Shown: piece by piece, positions 7,955 to 17,706 of the stretch | How positions within the stretch are numbered: position 1 is the first letter of the stretch | Layout of the letters: each line of letters begins with the position of its first letter | NCBI RefSeq assembly: GCF_024385605.1 | Contig: NZ_JANFOJ010000016.1 | Location: forward strand, 1 to 64,000 | Reading direction: 5' to 3' | Origin: Sporolactobacillus sp. STSJ-5 | Lineage (GTDB): Bacteria > Bacillota > Bacilli > Bacillales > Sporolactobacillaceae | Length of the DNA: 64,000 nt | The notes under the pieces: model-generated | What the model saw: the letters and a program-made list of their open reading frames with translations, nothing else | Told to the model about the DNA's origin: nothing | Database searches by the model: none | Made by a program: the position numbers and the translations under genes

Positions 7955-10900
7955 CATTAAAAAAGTGCTTGTCATAGGTTCCGGCCCGATCGTGATTGGT
8001 CAGGCGGCTGAATTCGATTATGCCGGTACGCAGGCCTGCCTTGCTCTCAAAGAAGAGGGCATTGAGGTTGTCCTCATTAACAATAATCCGGCGACGATCA
8101 TGACCGACGACCAGATTGCCGACCGAACCTATATCGAGCCTTTAACCATTGAAACAATAGAAAAAATTCTTATAAAAGAACGCCCTGACGGGATCATTGG
8201 CACACTGGGCGGACAAACCGGTCTAAACCTTGCTGTTGCTCTTTATGAGCAAGGAGTTCTGGAAAAATATGGTGTTGAGCTTCTTGGTACATCCGTTGAT
8301 TCAATTCAGCATGGAGAGGATCGGGAGTTATTCAAGGATCTGATGCTTGAAATCAAGGAACCGATTCCCGATTCCAAAATTATTCGCTCTTATGAAGATG
8401 GTTTAGCCTTTATAAAGGAAGTCGGATATCCGGTCATCATTCGGCCGGCCTATACCCTCGGCGGATCCGGCGGAGGCTTTGCCTACAACGAAAAAGAATT
8501 AAATTTGGTCCTCCATCGAGGGTTAAAGCTCAGTCCGATTCACGAAGTCCTGATCGAGAAAAGCATCAAGGGTTGGAAAGAAATTGAGTATGAGGTCATG
8601 CGTGACGCAAACGATACATGCATTATCGTTTGCAACATGGAAAACATGGATCCCGTGGGTGTGCATACCGGAGACAGTATTGTAGTAGCACCTTCGCAGA
8701 CCTTGTCTGATGTGCAGTACCAAATGCTCCGCAACGCATCGTTAAAAATCATTCGTGCTTTGAAGATTGTCGGAGGGTGCAACATTCAGTTCGCACTCAA
8801 CCCGGCATCAGATGAATATGCCATTATTGAAGTTAATCCGCGTGTGAGCCGTTCATCAGCGCTTGCGTCCAAAGCGACCGGTTATCCGATCGCCCGTGTC
8901 GCCGCCAAATGTGCGATCGGTTTCTGTCTTGATGAAATTTTAAATCCGATTACGGGTACGACCTATGCATCCTTTGAACCGGCAATTGATTATATAGTCG
9001 TTAAAATTCCACGTTTTCCATTCGATAAATTTACGGAAGCTGACCGGAGTCTTGGAACACAGATGAAAGCGACCGGAGAAGTCATGGCTATTGACCGCAC
9101 CTTTGAAGGCGCGCTGAATAAGGGCGTTCGTTCCATGGAAATGGGCTTTACCGGACTTGAAAGCAAGATGCTCGCTGCACAGCCGGACGATGTTCTGGAA
9201 GATCATTTGAAAAATACGACCGATTTGCGTCTGTTCGCAATCAGTGAACTGTTTCGAAGAGGGCGTACGGTTGCGGACGTTCATCAGGCAACCGAAATTG
9301 ATTATTGGTTTCTCAACGCAATCTTTGGAATTGTTGCCTTTGAGAAAATGATCAAAGGAAAAAGCTTAGCGGAGTTATCCGATGCACAAATCGAACATGC
9401 GAAATGGATGAATATTGGTAATCAGCGGCTGGCTCAACTGCTCAATAGCTCTCTGAACGACATCGATGCTCGCGTTCGTGCCGCCGGTCTCGCTCCTTCC
9501 TATCATCTTGTTGATACGTGTGCGGGGGAATTCGAAGCCCAAACGCCTTATTATTATTCGACTTGGTTTGGTGCTGATGAGGCACCTGCAAGTGATAAGC
9601 CGAAAATTCTAATCATCGGTTCGGGTCCGATTCGTATCGGACAGGGGATTGAGTTCGATTATTGTTCCGTTCAGGCGACAATGGCAGTGAAGAAGAACGG
9701 TTTTGAAGCCATTGTGATTAACAACAACCCTGAAACCGTCAGCACCGATTATTCCATCGCCGATCGGTTATACTTCGAGCCGTTGGCAATTGAAGATATT
9801 TTGCATGTTGCGGAGAAGGAAAAGGTTCAAGGCGCGCTCGTTCAATTCGGCGGACAGACGGCAGTGAATGTAGCAAAGGCACTGGAACAAGCAGGAATCA
9901 AGGTGCTCGGCACGTCCACCGAGAGCATTGATCGAGTTGAAGATCGTGAACAATTTTATGAGCTTCTGCACTCGCTTGGTATTCCACATATTCAAGGCCG
10001 TACCGTTCATTGTCTTGAAGATTTGCCGGTCGCAGGAGAGAAACTCGGTTATCCGATTCTTGTTCGTCCGTCCTACGTCATTGGCGGTCAATCGATGTTC
10101 TTATTCCATCATCCTGAAGAACTTGATGCCTATATAAACAGTGAACGAAATCTGAATGAGCAATCTTTTCCTTTACTAGTTGACCGCTACATGCCGGGTA
10201 TTGAATGCGAGGTGGATGCGATCAGCGACGGAGATGTGACCGCAATTCCGGGCATCTTTCAGCACATTGAACGTGCAGGCGTTCATTCAGGTGACAGCAT
10301 TGCTGTATTTCCATCGTTCAGTCTTGATCAAGCAGCAAAGGATGAGATTGAAGAGGATACGCGCAAAATATGCCGCGCCTTGAATGTGAAGGGTTTGATC
10401 AACATTCAGTTTGTGATTGCCTCCGGAAAGGTGTTTGTTCTCGAGGTGAACCCGCGTGCTTCGCGAACAGTTCCAATCATCAGCAAAGTAACGGGAATGT
10501 CAATGGTTGAAAAGGCGGTAGGCGTTCAGCTCGGAAAAAGCCTGCCGGAACAAAATCTCAATGACGGCTACTGTCCTCGCCCGGGCTTTTATGCAGTAAA
10601 AGCGCCTGTATTTTCCTTCACGAAGCTGAAGGGTGTTGACCCTGTGCTCGGTCCGGAAATGAAATCGACAGGCGAGCAGCTCGGCTTGGGACAGTCTGTA
10701 TCCGAGGCCTTTATGAAAGGTGTTTATCTGAATAAATCAAATCCGTTTTCAGCGATGTCGAAGAAGAAAGCAGTATTTTGCTCGATCACTTCAAATCAGA
10801 GAGACGAGAGCTTGAAACTCATCAAGAAGCTTGTAAAATTGGGATTCGACATTTTGGCAACACCGGGCACGGCGGATGAGTACACAAAAGCGGGTATTCC

Positions 10901-11174
10901 AGCGACAAGGGTGAACGAAGAAGAGGCTGACGTGGCTGCTCAAATGGCGAGTGGAAAAATTGCTGCCGTGTTCAACATTCCGACGGCGGGGCGCAACAGG
11001 AAGTCCTTTGGTTTCAAGATCAGAGAACTCGCGCTGCGCTATCAAGTGCCTGTGTATACATGTGTTGATACGCTTGAAGCGACGCTCTCATCAGCTAAGG
11101 GAGAACCTTCACCGGACGTGCACACATTGAATGAATATCGAGATTTAAGCTATATGACGAATAAAGGGAAGTGA
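7938..11174 (+). CDS. carB: Carbamoyl-phosphate synthase large subunit (arginine-linked)
   Basis: CarB makes carbamoyl phosphate from bicarbonate, ammonia and two ATP. The 1078-aa chain has the expected internal duplication. Two halves each begin with a G-S-G-P-I-x-I-G-Q motif (near residues 13 and 561) and each holds an ATP-grasp domain. A C-terminal MGS-like allosteric region follows (F-D-I-L-A-T-P-G-T). The ATG overlaps carA by 17 nt, and the TGA overlaps the possible GTG start of argF. The length is nearer to the 1071-aa pyrimidine enzyme PyrAB than to the shorter CarB of B. subtilis, so allosteric control by UMP or ornithine may differ (inference). Confidence 0.96.
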   Translation: MPLRTDIKKVLVIGSGPIVIGQAAEFDYAGTQACLALKEEGIEVVLINNNPATIMTDDQIADRTYIEPLTIETIEKILIKERPDGIIGTLGGQTGLNLAVALYEQGVLEKYGVELLGTSVDSIQHGEDRELFKDLMLEIKEPIPDSKIIRSYEDGLAFIKEVGYPVIIRPAYTLGGSGGGFAYNEKELNLVLHRGLKLSPIHEVLIEKSIKGWKEIEYEVMRDANDTCIIVCNMENMDPVGVHTGDSIVVAPSQTLSDVQYQMLRNASLKIIRALKIVGGCNIQFALNPASDEYAIIEVNPRVSRSSALASKATGYPIARVAAKCAIGFCLDEILNPITGTTYASFEPAIDYIVVKIPRFPFDKFTEADRSLGTQMKATGEVMAIDRTFEGALNKGVRSMEMGFTGLESKMLAAQPDDVLEDHLKNTTDLRLFAISELFRRGRTVADVHQATEIDYWFLNAIFGIVAFEKMIKGKSLAELSDAQIEHAKWMNIGNQRLAQLLNSSLNDIDARVRAAGLAPSYHLVDTCAGEFEAQTPYYYSTWFGADEAPASDKPKILIIGSGPIRIGQGIEFDYCSVQATMAVKKNGFEAIVINNNPETVSTDYSIADRLYFEPLAIEDILHVAEKEKVQGALVQFGGQTAVNVAKALEQAGIKVLGTSTESIDRVEDREQFYELLHSLGIPHIQGRTVHCLEDLPVAGEKLGYPILVRPSYVIGGQSMFLFHHPEELDAYINSERNLNEQSFPLLVDRYMPGIECEVDAISDGDVTAIPGIFQHIERAGVHSGDSIAVFPSFSLDQAAKDEIEEDTRKICRALNVKGLINIQFVIASGKVFVLEVNPRASRTVPIISKVTGMSMVEKAVGVQLGKSLPEQNLNDGYCPRPGFYAVKAPVFSFTKLKGVDPVLGPEMKSTGEQLGLGQSVSEAFMKGVYLNKSNPFSAMSKKKAVFCSITSNQRDESLKLIKKLVKLGFDILATPGTADEYTKAGIPATRVNEEEADVAAQMASGKIAAVFNIPTAGRNRKSFGFKIRELALRYQVPVYTCVDTLEATLSSAKGEPSPDVHTLNEYRDLSYMTNKGK

Positions 11175-11179
11175 CTCAT

Positions 11180-12139
11180 TTGACAAGTGAAACGGCATCA
11201 ACATTACAAGGCAGAGATTTTCTAACCATTGCCGAATTTACGGAAGACGAGCTGAAAACGTTCTTACAGACGGCTGTTGCTCTGAAGGCAATGCAAAAGC
11301 AAGGCGTTACACACCATTTCTTAGAAGGACAGACGCTTGCAATGATTTTCGAGAAAGCATCGACTCGGACGCGCGTCGCATTCGAAGTAGGTATGTACCA
11401 CCTCGGCGGTTCTGCGCTATACTTGAGCAGCAAGGATATCCAAATCGGTCGAGGCGAAACGATCGCTGATACGGCGAAAGTGCTCTCACGATTTGTCGAT
11501 GGTATTATGATTCGTACGTTTGGCCACGAAGTGGTTGAGGAATTGGCGGCGAACGCTGATGTTCCGGTTATTAACGGCCTCACGGATACGCATCATCCGA
11601 CACAGGTCATTGCCGATTTGTTGACCATTTTCGAGCACAAAGGCAAGCTTGGCGGCTTAAAAGCATGCTTCATCGGCGATGGCTATAACAATATGGCGCA
11701 TTCACTGATGGAAGGCGCCGCGGCAGTCAGCATGGACATGACGGTCGCCAGTCCTGAAGGCTACGAGCCTGATGCGGCGATTCTCGAAGCCGCGAAAGCA
11801 AGAGGAGCGAAGAATGGTTGCACCATTGCATTCACCAATTCGCCTCAAGAGGCGGCTGAAGGCTGCGATGTCGTGATCACCGATACATGGCTGAGCATGG
11901 GCGATGAAGATGAAAAGGAAAAGCGACTGCATGATTTTCAAGGGTTCCAAGTTGACGATGCACTTGTCGCTTTAGCAAAACCGGATCATATCTTCATGCA
12001 TTGTCTGCCTGCTCACCGCGGTGAAGAGGTCACGGAAAGCGTGATTGACGGTGCCCATTCCGTTGTGTTTGATGAAGCGGAAAACCGTCTGCACGCACAT
12101 AAAGCAATTCTGAAATGCTTGATGGAAAAGAACGCATAA
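11180..12139 (+). CDS. argF: Ornithine carbamoyltransferase
   Basis: ArgF joins carbamoyl phosphate and ornithine into citrulline. The carbamoyl-phosphate loop F-E-K-A-S-T-R-T-R, the HPTQ motif and the ornithine-side H-C-L-P-A-H-R are all visible. Two starts are possible: GTG at 11171, overlapping the carB stop but only 2 nt after the AAAGGG site, and TTG at 11180 with an 11-nt spacing. I prefer TTG 11180 (319 aa). It lies directly behind carB, so carbamoyl phosphate producer and user are co-translated. The next gene, argG, follows after 31 bp without a terminator. Confidence 0.96.
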   Translation: MTSETASTLQGRDFLTIAEFTEDELKTFLQTAVALKAMQKQGVTHHFLEGQTLAMIFEKASTRTRVAFEVGMYHLGGSALYLSSKDIQIGRGETIADTAKVLSRFVDGIMIRTFGHEVVEELAANADVPVINGLTDTHHPTQVIADLLTIFEHKGKLGGLKACFIGDGYNNMAHSLMEGAAAVSMDMTVASPEGYEPDAAILEAAKARGAKNGCTIAFTNSPQEAAEGCDVVITDTWLSMGDEDEKEKRLHDFQGFQVDDALVALAKPDHIFMHCLPAHRGEEVTESVIDGAHSVVFDEAENRLHAHKAILKCLMEKNA

Positions 12140-12170
12140 AAAACATACTCATTCTCAGGAGGGTTCACTA

Positions 12171-13418
12171 ATGGCAAAAGAAAAAATCGTTTTAGCATAT
12201 TCCGGCGGTCTTGATACTTCGGTCTGCATTAAGTATCTGCAAGACAAGTACAATTACGATGTTATCGCACTCAGCATTGATGTCGGCGAAGAAGGCAAAG
12301 ACCTAGATAAAGTGAAGCAAAAGGCACTGGATGTCGGCGCAATCAAATCGTATGTCGTTGACGCAAAAGAATTGCTTGCTGAAGGATACCTTGCTCCGGC
12401 TCTCCAAGCAAACGCATTGTACGAGGGCGTTTACCCGCTTTCTTCAGGACTTTCACGTCCACTTATCGGCAAGTTGCTCGTTGACGTAGCACATAAAGAA
12501 GGCGCGACGGCAGTTGCCCATGGCTGCACCGGAAAAGGAAACGATCAAGTCCGCTTTGAAGTAGCCATTCAAGCGCTTGATCCTTCACTTAAAGTCGTCG
12601 CTCCGGTTCGTGAATGGGGCATGACGCGTGACGAGGAAATCAAATACGCAGCTAAGCATGGTATTCCGATTCCGGTAGATCTCGACAACCCATTCTCGAT
12701 TGACGCGAATATTTGGGGACGCGCGTGCGAAGCCGGCGTTTTGGAAAACCCATGGAACGAAGCACCTGAAGAAGCGTTCGCTTGGACGAATCCGATCGAA
12801 AAAACTCCGGATGTACCGGAATATGTAGAAATCGAATTTGAAAAAGGTCTTCCGGTTGCTTTAAACGGAGTTAAAAAACCATTTATTGAAATTATTAAAG
12901 AACTGAACGCGCTTGGCGGACTTCACGGAGTCGGACGAATTGATCATATTGAAAACCGTCTTGTAGGCATCAAGTCGCGGGAAGTTTATGAAAATCCGGC
13001 TGCACTCATTCTGATCAATGCCCATCAGGGGCTTGAAACCATTACACTGACCAAGGAAGTTTCTAAGTTCAAGCCGTTGATCGACAAAGAAATTTCTCAA
13101 GTGATCTATGACGGTCTCTGGTACTCACCGATCCGGGAAGCACTGATGGCTTTTGTTAAGCAGACTCAGGAAGTCGTTACCGGGAAAGTTCGCGTGAAAT
13201 TATTCAAGGGGAATCATGTTGTCGTCGGACGTGCATCGGAAAACAGCTTGTACAATGAAAAGTTAGCGACCTATACAACGGGCGACGCTTTTGATCACAA
13301 CGCAGCCGTAGGTTTCATCAAGCTGTGGGGACTCCCGACCAAAGTGAATGCAGAAGTGCATAAGGAGGCAGATCATGGCGAAGCTGTGGGGCGGCCGGTT
13401 TACGAAGTCAACCAATAA
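12171..13418 (+). CDS. argG: Argininosuccinate synthase
   Basis: ArgG condenses citrulline and aspartate using ATP. The N-type ATP pyrophosphatase P-loop A-Y-S-G-G-L-D-T-S is at residues 9-17, and [13 protein letters not shown] and S-x-D-x-N-x-W-G-R are further family signatures. It has 415 aa. AGGAGGG precedes the ATG. The final 44 nt overlap argH in another frame, a long overlap that ties their translation together and probably extended the C-terminus slightly beyond the roughly 400 aa usual for the family. Confidence 0.97.
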   Translation: MAKEKIVLAYSGGLDTSVCIKYLQDKYNYDVIALSIDVGEEGKDLDKVKQKALDVGAIKSYVVDAKELLAEGYLAPALQANALYEGVYPLSSGLSRPLIGKLLVDVAHKEGATAVAHGCTGKGNDQVRFEVAIQALDPSLKVVAPVREWGMTRDEEIKYAAKHGIPIPVDLDNPFSIDANIWGRACEAGVLENPWNEAPEEAFAWTNPIEKTPDVPEYVEIEFEKGLPVALNGVKKPFIEIIKELNALGGLHGVGRIDHIENRLVGIKSREVYENPAALILINAHQGLETITLTKEVSKFKPLIDKEISQVIYDGLWYSPIREALMAFVKQTQEVVTGKVRVKLFKGNHVVVGRASENSLYNEKLATYTTGDAFDHNAAVGFIKLWGLPTKVNAEVHKEADHGEAVGRPVYEVNQ

Positions 13419-14763
13419 ACTGGTTGATGAATACACCGCGTCTATTTCTTACGATCAAGAACTAGCGAAAGAAGATATCGAGGGCAGTTTAGCACATGTC
13501 CAAATGCTCGGTGAATGCGGCGTTGTCACAGAAGAAGAGGCAAAGACCATTCAACAGGGGCTTCGAACCATTCTGAAAAAGATAGAGAACGGTGAAGCAC
13601 ATTTTTCGACAGACATGGAAGATATTCACATGAACATCGAGAAGATGCTCATTGATGAAATCGGCGCGGTCGGAGGCAAGCTCCATACCGGACGCAGCCG
13701 GAACGACCAGGTCGCAACGGATATGCATCTGTACATGCGGAAGAAGACTCAGGTTCTGATCGACTTGCTCGAAGATGTGCAATTTGCCCTTCTTGAGCAA
13801 GCTAAGATCAATGTGGACACGATCCTTCCCGGATATACACATCTTCAGCGTGCGCAGCCGATCTCCTTTGCCCACCACTTGCTCGCCTATTTTTGGATGT
13901 TTGAGCGGGATAAAGGGCGGTTGCGGGACAGTGTAAAGCGCATTAACATTTTACCGCTTGGCGCCGGTGCGTTGGCGGGAACAACCTTTCCGATCAATCG
14001 CCGTCGCGTTGCCGAACTGCTTGATTTCGATGATGTTTACCCGAACAGCATGGATGCCGTCAGCGACCGTGACTTTGTCGTCGAAGCACTTGCAGACTGC
14101 TCGCTGATCATGGTTCATCTCTCACGCTTGTCTGAAGAAATGGTGCTTTGGAGCAGCCAGGAATTCCAGTTTATTGAATTGGACGATGCATTTTGCACAG
14201 GTTCCAGCATCATGCCGCAGAAGAAAAATCCGGATGTATCCGAACTGCTGCGCGGTAAAACCGGACGCGTGTTTGGACATTTGGTCGGCTTGCTGACCGT
14301 GCTCAAGGGTCTTCCGCTTGCCTACAACAAAGACATGCAGGAAGATAAAGAAGGCATTTTCGACACCGTAAAAACGTTGGAAGGGGCGCTGAAATTACTT
14401 GCCCCAATCCTTGAAACGATGACGGTCAAGAAAGACCGGATGCGTCACGCTGTTGAAAAAGACTATTCAAATGCTACCGATATTGCAGATTACTTGGCAA
14501 AAAAAGGATTGCCGTTCCGTGATGCACATGCAGTCACCGGAAAAATGGTCCTTTATGCCATTGAAAATAAAAAGTATTTGCTTGATCTTAATCTGGAAGA
14601 GTACAAGCAATTCAGTCCTCTTTTTGAAGAGGATATCTTTACGGCTTTGCTCCCTGAAAATGTGATGCGTGCCCGGGAAAGTGAAGGCGGCACCGCGCCG
14701 CACCAAATTGAGAAACAATTGAAACTTGCGGAAACAAGACTGCATCAGAATGGATCATTCTGA
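13375..14763 (+). CDS. argH: Argininosuccinate lyase
   Basis: ArgH splits argininosuccinate into arginine and fumarate, the last step. The fumarase/aspartase superfamily loop [11 protein letters not shown] is clear, as are H-T-G-R-S-R-N-D-Q and T-H-L-Q-R-A-Q-P. The ATG at 13375 is preceded by AAGGAGG and gives M-A-K-L-W-G-G-R-F, the usual N-terminus; the frame is open a little further upstream inside argG. The protein has 462 aa. It is the last gene of the operon; the next strong terminator is at 14863-14895. Confidence 0.97.
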   Translation: MAKLWGGRFTKSTNKLVDEYTASISYDQELAKEDIEGSLAHVQMLGECGVVTEEEAKTIQQGLRTILKKIENGEAHFSTDMEDIHMNIEKMLIDEIGAVGGKLHTGRSRNDQVATDMHLYMRKKTQVLIDLLEDVQFALLEQAKINVDTILPGYTHLQRAQPISFAHHLLAYFWMFERDKGRLRDSVKRINILPLGAGALAGTTFPINRRRVAELLDFDDVYPNSMDAVSDRDFVVEALADCSLIMVHLSRLSEEMVLWSSQEFQFIELDDAFCTGSSIMPQKKNPDVSELLRGKTGRVFGHLVGLLTVLKGLPLAYNKDMQEDKEGIFDTVKTLEGALKLLAPILETMTVKKDRMRHAVEKDYSNATDIADYLAKKGLPFRDAHAVTGKMVLYAIENKKYLLDLNLEEYKQFSPLFEEDIFTALLPENVMRARESEGGTAPHQIEKQLKLAETRLHQNGSF

Positions 14764-14862
14764 TCGGCTGTTTCATATAATCCTTGAGAATACCATAAAA
14801 GGTATTCTTACGCATAAGGTTTATTACCCCCTAAATTAGCTTATTATTTTAACTTGAAGCAC

Positions 14863-14895
14863 CGGATACGTGTCATGCGTATCCGAATTTTTTTT
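14863..14895 (+). terminator. Terminator ending the arginine operon
   Basis: CGGATACG / CGTATCCG stem with a 7-nt loop followed by AATTTTTTTT. A weaker hairpin GAATACC / GGTATTC at 14788-14807 lies just after argH without a clear U run. Because the strong hairpin sits only 27 nt before the next start codon, it could also act as an attenuator of that gene. Confidence 0.75.
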
Positions 14896-14921
14896 AAATA
14901 GAATAGAGAGGAGTGCTCACC

Positions 14922-15866
14922 ATGTATTCTGTTTATGTAGACGGCCAATATGGGACCACAGGTTTGAAAATCAGAGACTATTTGTCAAAGCATGACCATA
15001 TTCGGCTTCTGAACATCGCGTATGAGGAAAGACGCGATATGGAGTTGCGGAAGAAGTGCATGAATGAAGCAGATATCGTTTTCTTGTGCCTTCCTGATCA
15101 AGCTGCCGAGGAAGCAGTAAAAATGGTTGAAAATGATAAGACCAAGGTCATTGATGCGAGTACAGCACACAGAATTGATGAAGAATGGACTTATGGAATT
15201 CCTGAACTGTTCCCACATCAGCGGGCTAAAATAAGAAATTCCAAACGTGTCAGTGTTCCCGGCTGTCATGCGACCGCAGCGTTGCTGGCCCTTGCTCCTT
15301 TAGTCGGTAAGGGAATCGTGCCTGCTAATTATCCTGTATCTATTTATTCAGTTACAGGGTACAGCGGGGGCGGCAAAAAGGTCATTGCAGATTATGAAAA
15401 TAAGAAACGTGCCCCATTCTTTGCTGTTCCAAGACCTTATGCTCTGCAATTAGATCATAAGCATTTACCTGAATTGACGAAATATGCGGGACTCAAGGAG
15501 AAGCCGATTTTACTTCCGGTTATCTGTGACTATTACAAAGGATTGGCGGTCAGTATTCCGCTATATACAAATAAGCTGTCCGAGTACAAATCGCCTGAGG
15601 AGATCCGCCGCTTTTTAGTAAATTATTATTCCGAAGAACCATTTGTGAACATTATGTCTAATGAGACGGAAGGTCTTTTTGAAGATGGCAGCTTTGATAT
15701 TACCGGGTGCAACGATACTAATAGAGCAGATCTATTCGTTTTGGGAAATGAAGACCGGATCGTGCTGATGACCCGATTAGATAATCTGGGCAAGGGGGCA
15801 TCCGGTGCGGCGATTCAATGCATGAATATCATGCTTGGAGTCCCTGAACAGACGGGCCTTAATTAA
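14922..15866 (+). CDS. N-acetyl-gamma-glutamyl-phosphate reductase, short uncommon type
   Basis: The 314-aa product matches the short ArgC family known mainly from Proteobacteria: an N-terminal V-D-G-Q-Y-G-T-T-G-L, an R-R-D motif near residue 37, N-E-A-D-I-V-F-L-C-L-P-D at 48-59 and the active-site Cys115 in VPGCHATAALL. It would catalyse the same NADPH reduction as the first argC but is only distantly related to it. The ATG has GGAG 9 nt upstream. It stands outside the T-box operon, behind a terminator, so it is probably expressed under different conditions. A role on another gamma-phosphate substrate is possible. Confidence 0.85.
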   Translation: MYSVYVDGQYGTTGLKIRDYLSKHDHIRLLNIAYEERRDMELRKKCMNEADIVFLCLPDQAAEEAVKMVENDKTKVIDASTAHRIDEEWTYGIPELFPHQRAKIRNSKRVSVPGCHATAALLALAPLVGKGIVPANYPVSIYSVTGYSGGGKKVIADYENKKRAPFFAVPRPYALQLDHKHLPELTKYAGLKEKPILLPVICDYYKGLAVSIPLYTNKLSEYKSPEEIRRFLVNYYSEEPFVNIMSNETEGLFEDGSFDITGCNDTNRADLFVLGNEDRIVLMTRLDNLGKGASGAAIQCMNIMLGVPEQTGLN

Positions 15867-15951
15867 GATTTTCTAATCAGTAATTTTAACTTAATGATTA
15901 CAGCACTGAACGTCCTTATGAGCAAAGCTTCAGGTAAACGGATCTTTTTTC

Positions 15952-15960
15952 TGCTATGAT
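15952..15960 (+). promoter_or_regulatory. Possible extended -10 for the MFS gene
   Basis: TGCTATGAT lies 34 nt before the start codon. No -35 box stands out. Confidence 0.4.
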
Positions 15961-15993
15961 AACGTCAGACACTTTAAAAGAGAATTTTTTGAG

Positions 15994-17247
15994 ATGAGAA
16001 AGGCTGATTTAAAAGTGAAAGCTGCACAAACAGATTTAATGACGCGTCAAAGCAAAGGCGGCTATGTTCGTTTTGTACTCGTACTGGGAGCGCTCGGCGC
16101 GTTCGGTCCGCTTTCAATGGATATGTATCTTCCGTCATTGCCGTCTCTGACTCGGGATTTGCAAACGACAACATCTCTGGCACAATTAAGCATCACTGCA
16201 TGCCTGATCGGACTCGCGGCGGGACAGCTTATTCTTGGGCCGCTCAGTGATAAATTCGGACGAAAGATTCCTCTGCTTTCCGGTTTGATTTTATTTACCC
16301 TGACCTCTTTTCTTTGCGCGATCACAACATCGATTGGCTTGCTTGTCATTCTGCGACTGATCCAGGGGATTGCTGGGGCAGCGGGTATGGTGATTTCACG
16401 AGCGATTGCTCGTGATTTGTATTCGGGATCAAAGTTGACAAAATTTTTCTCGATGCTGATGGCAGTCAACGGTATTTTTCCTATCTTGGCACCGATATTA
16501 GGCGGCTTTGTGCTTCGGTTTACGTCCTGGCACGGTGTTTTCGTTGTCCTTTGCGTGATTGGTTTTTTATTGTTTTTAAGTGCATTATTCTATATTCCCG
16601 AAACGCTCCCTGTTGAAAAACGTATTTCAGGCGGGCTTGGTACAACCATGTCGGCAATGGGACATATTTTCCGAGACAGCCGGTTCGTCGGTTACGCGCT
16701 TGTCCTTGGTCTCGTGATGGGTGCCATGTTCTGTTACATTTCGGCATCCTCTTTCGTGCTGCAAGATATGTTTGACGTATCGCCCCAGGGATTCAGTCTA
16801 TTTTTTGCCACGAACGGTTTAGGTATTGTCTTGATGTCGCAGCTTGCCGGACTTCTTGCCGGACGTGTAGACGCACGGAAAATCATGCGAACCGGAATAG
16901 TTATAGCAGCGATTGGCAGTATTGCGCTTTTTGCCAGCTTGATGCTCGAACCGCCGCGCCTTGTCGCAATCATGATCCCGCTTTTTCTTGTTGTTTCAAT
17001 GGTTGGTCTCGTCAATTCAACAGCCTTTTCACTGGCGATGCAAAGCCAGGCGAAGGCGGCCGGAAGCGCCTCAGCGATTCTGGGACTCGGCATGAATACA
17101 ATTGGAGCACTTTTTTCGCCGCTCGTCGGATTAGGAGGCAGCCATACCTATTTCCCAATGGCGCTGATGATCCTATTCTGTGATGTTGGCGCACTTGTCG
17201 TCTATGTTCTTTTTATCAGGAAGAAAGCGCTGAAAATTGTTAAATGA
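15994..17247 (+). CDS. MFS drug efflux transporter, Bcr/CflA family
   Basis: The 417-aa protein has about 12 hydrophobic helices and the DHA1 signature G-P-L-S-M-D-M-Y-L-P-S in helix 1, typical of Bcr/CflA multidrug exporters. The loop 2-3 motif G-P-L-S-D-K-F-G-R-K and the helix 4 motif R-x-x-Q-G-x-x-G-A-A-G are intact. It would export small toxic compounds by proton antiport from the cytoplasmic membrane. Start codons at 15994, 16015 (GTG) or 16039 are possible; none has a strong ribosome site. A small ParB-like gene follows after 15 bp and probably shares its transcript. The substrate cannot be inferred. Confidence 0.88.
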   Translation: MRKADLKVKAAQTDLMTRQSKGGYVRFVLVLGALGAFGPLSMDMYLPSLPSLTRDLQTTTSLAQLSITACLIGLAAGQLILGPLSDKFGRKIPLLSGLILFTLTSFLCAITTSIGLLVILRLIQGIAGAAGMVISRAIARDLYSGSKLTKFFSMLMAVNGIFPILAPILGGFVLRFTSWHGVFVVLCVIGFLLFLSALFYIPETLPVEKRISGGLGTTMSAMGHIFRDSRFVGYALVLGLVMGAMFCYISASSFVLQDMFDVSPQGFSLFFATNGLGIVLMSQLAGLLAGRVDARKIMRTGIVIAAIGSIALFASLMLEPPRLVAIMIPLFLVVSMVGLVNSTAFSLAMQSQAKAAGSASAILGLGMNTIGALFSPLVGLGGSHTYFPMALMILFCDVGALVVYVLFIRKKALKIVK

Positions 17248-17262
17248 AAGAAGATTGATGAA

Positions 17263-17649
17263 ATGAAATCATTTTTAATGGACTTATACCAAATCCGTCC
17301 GAGCCAGCTATACTTAGATCAGGATAAAATTGATCGTCTCAAAGGCGTATTTGATCCGCTCAATGTACGCTTCAATGCGCCGCTTCCGATTAAGAAAAAC
17401 GGGGGAGAAGCGTTTCTGACCGACGGCCATACGCGTGCGTTTCTCTATAGTGAGGAAAAAATATCGGTGATCCCTGTCTATTGGGATACAGATGATCTTG
17501 ATATGGATCTCTACCAGACTTGTCTGAACTGGTGCCGACATGAGCGCGTAATGTTTATTGATGATTTGAAAGAGCGCATACTTCCACATGATCAATTTTT
17601 GCAAAAGTGGATGGATCGCTGCGAAGAAGCAATAAAAAAAGACAAATAA
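17263..17649 (+). CDS. Small ParB/Srx-fold-like protein of unknown function
   Basis: The 128-aa product resembles the ParB N-terminal fold: an opening I-R-P-S-Q-L-Y-L, a middle L-T-D-G-H-T-R-A-F-L and a following I-P-V-Y-W. The D-G-H-x-R core is the conserved nucleotide-binding motif of ParB/sulfiredoxin-like domains. There is no ParB DNA-binding domain, so chromosome partitioning is unlikely. It follows the MFS gene by 15 bp, ends just before a strong terminator and so forms a two-gene unit. I cannot assign a function. Confidence 0.7.
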   Translation: MKSFLMDLYQIRPSQLYLDQDKIDRLKGVFDPLNVRFNAPLPIKKNGGEAFLTDGHTRAFLYSEEKISVIPVYWDTDDLDMDLYQTCLNWCRHERVMFIDDLKERILPHDQFLQKWMDRCEEAIKKDK

Positions 17650-17657
17650 GGTACAAA

Positions 17658-17695
17658 AAAAGAACGGATGGCTTAGATGAGCCATCCGTTCTTTT
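17658..17695. terminator. Terminator shared by the ParB-like and yceI genes
   Basis: A 14-bp stem AAAGAACGGATGGC / GCCATCCGTTCTTT with T-rich flanks on both strands separates two convergent genes. Confidence 0.85.
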
Positions 17696-17706
17696 TCACG
17701 AAATTA

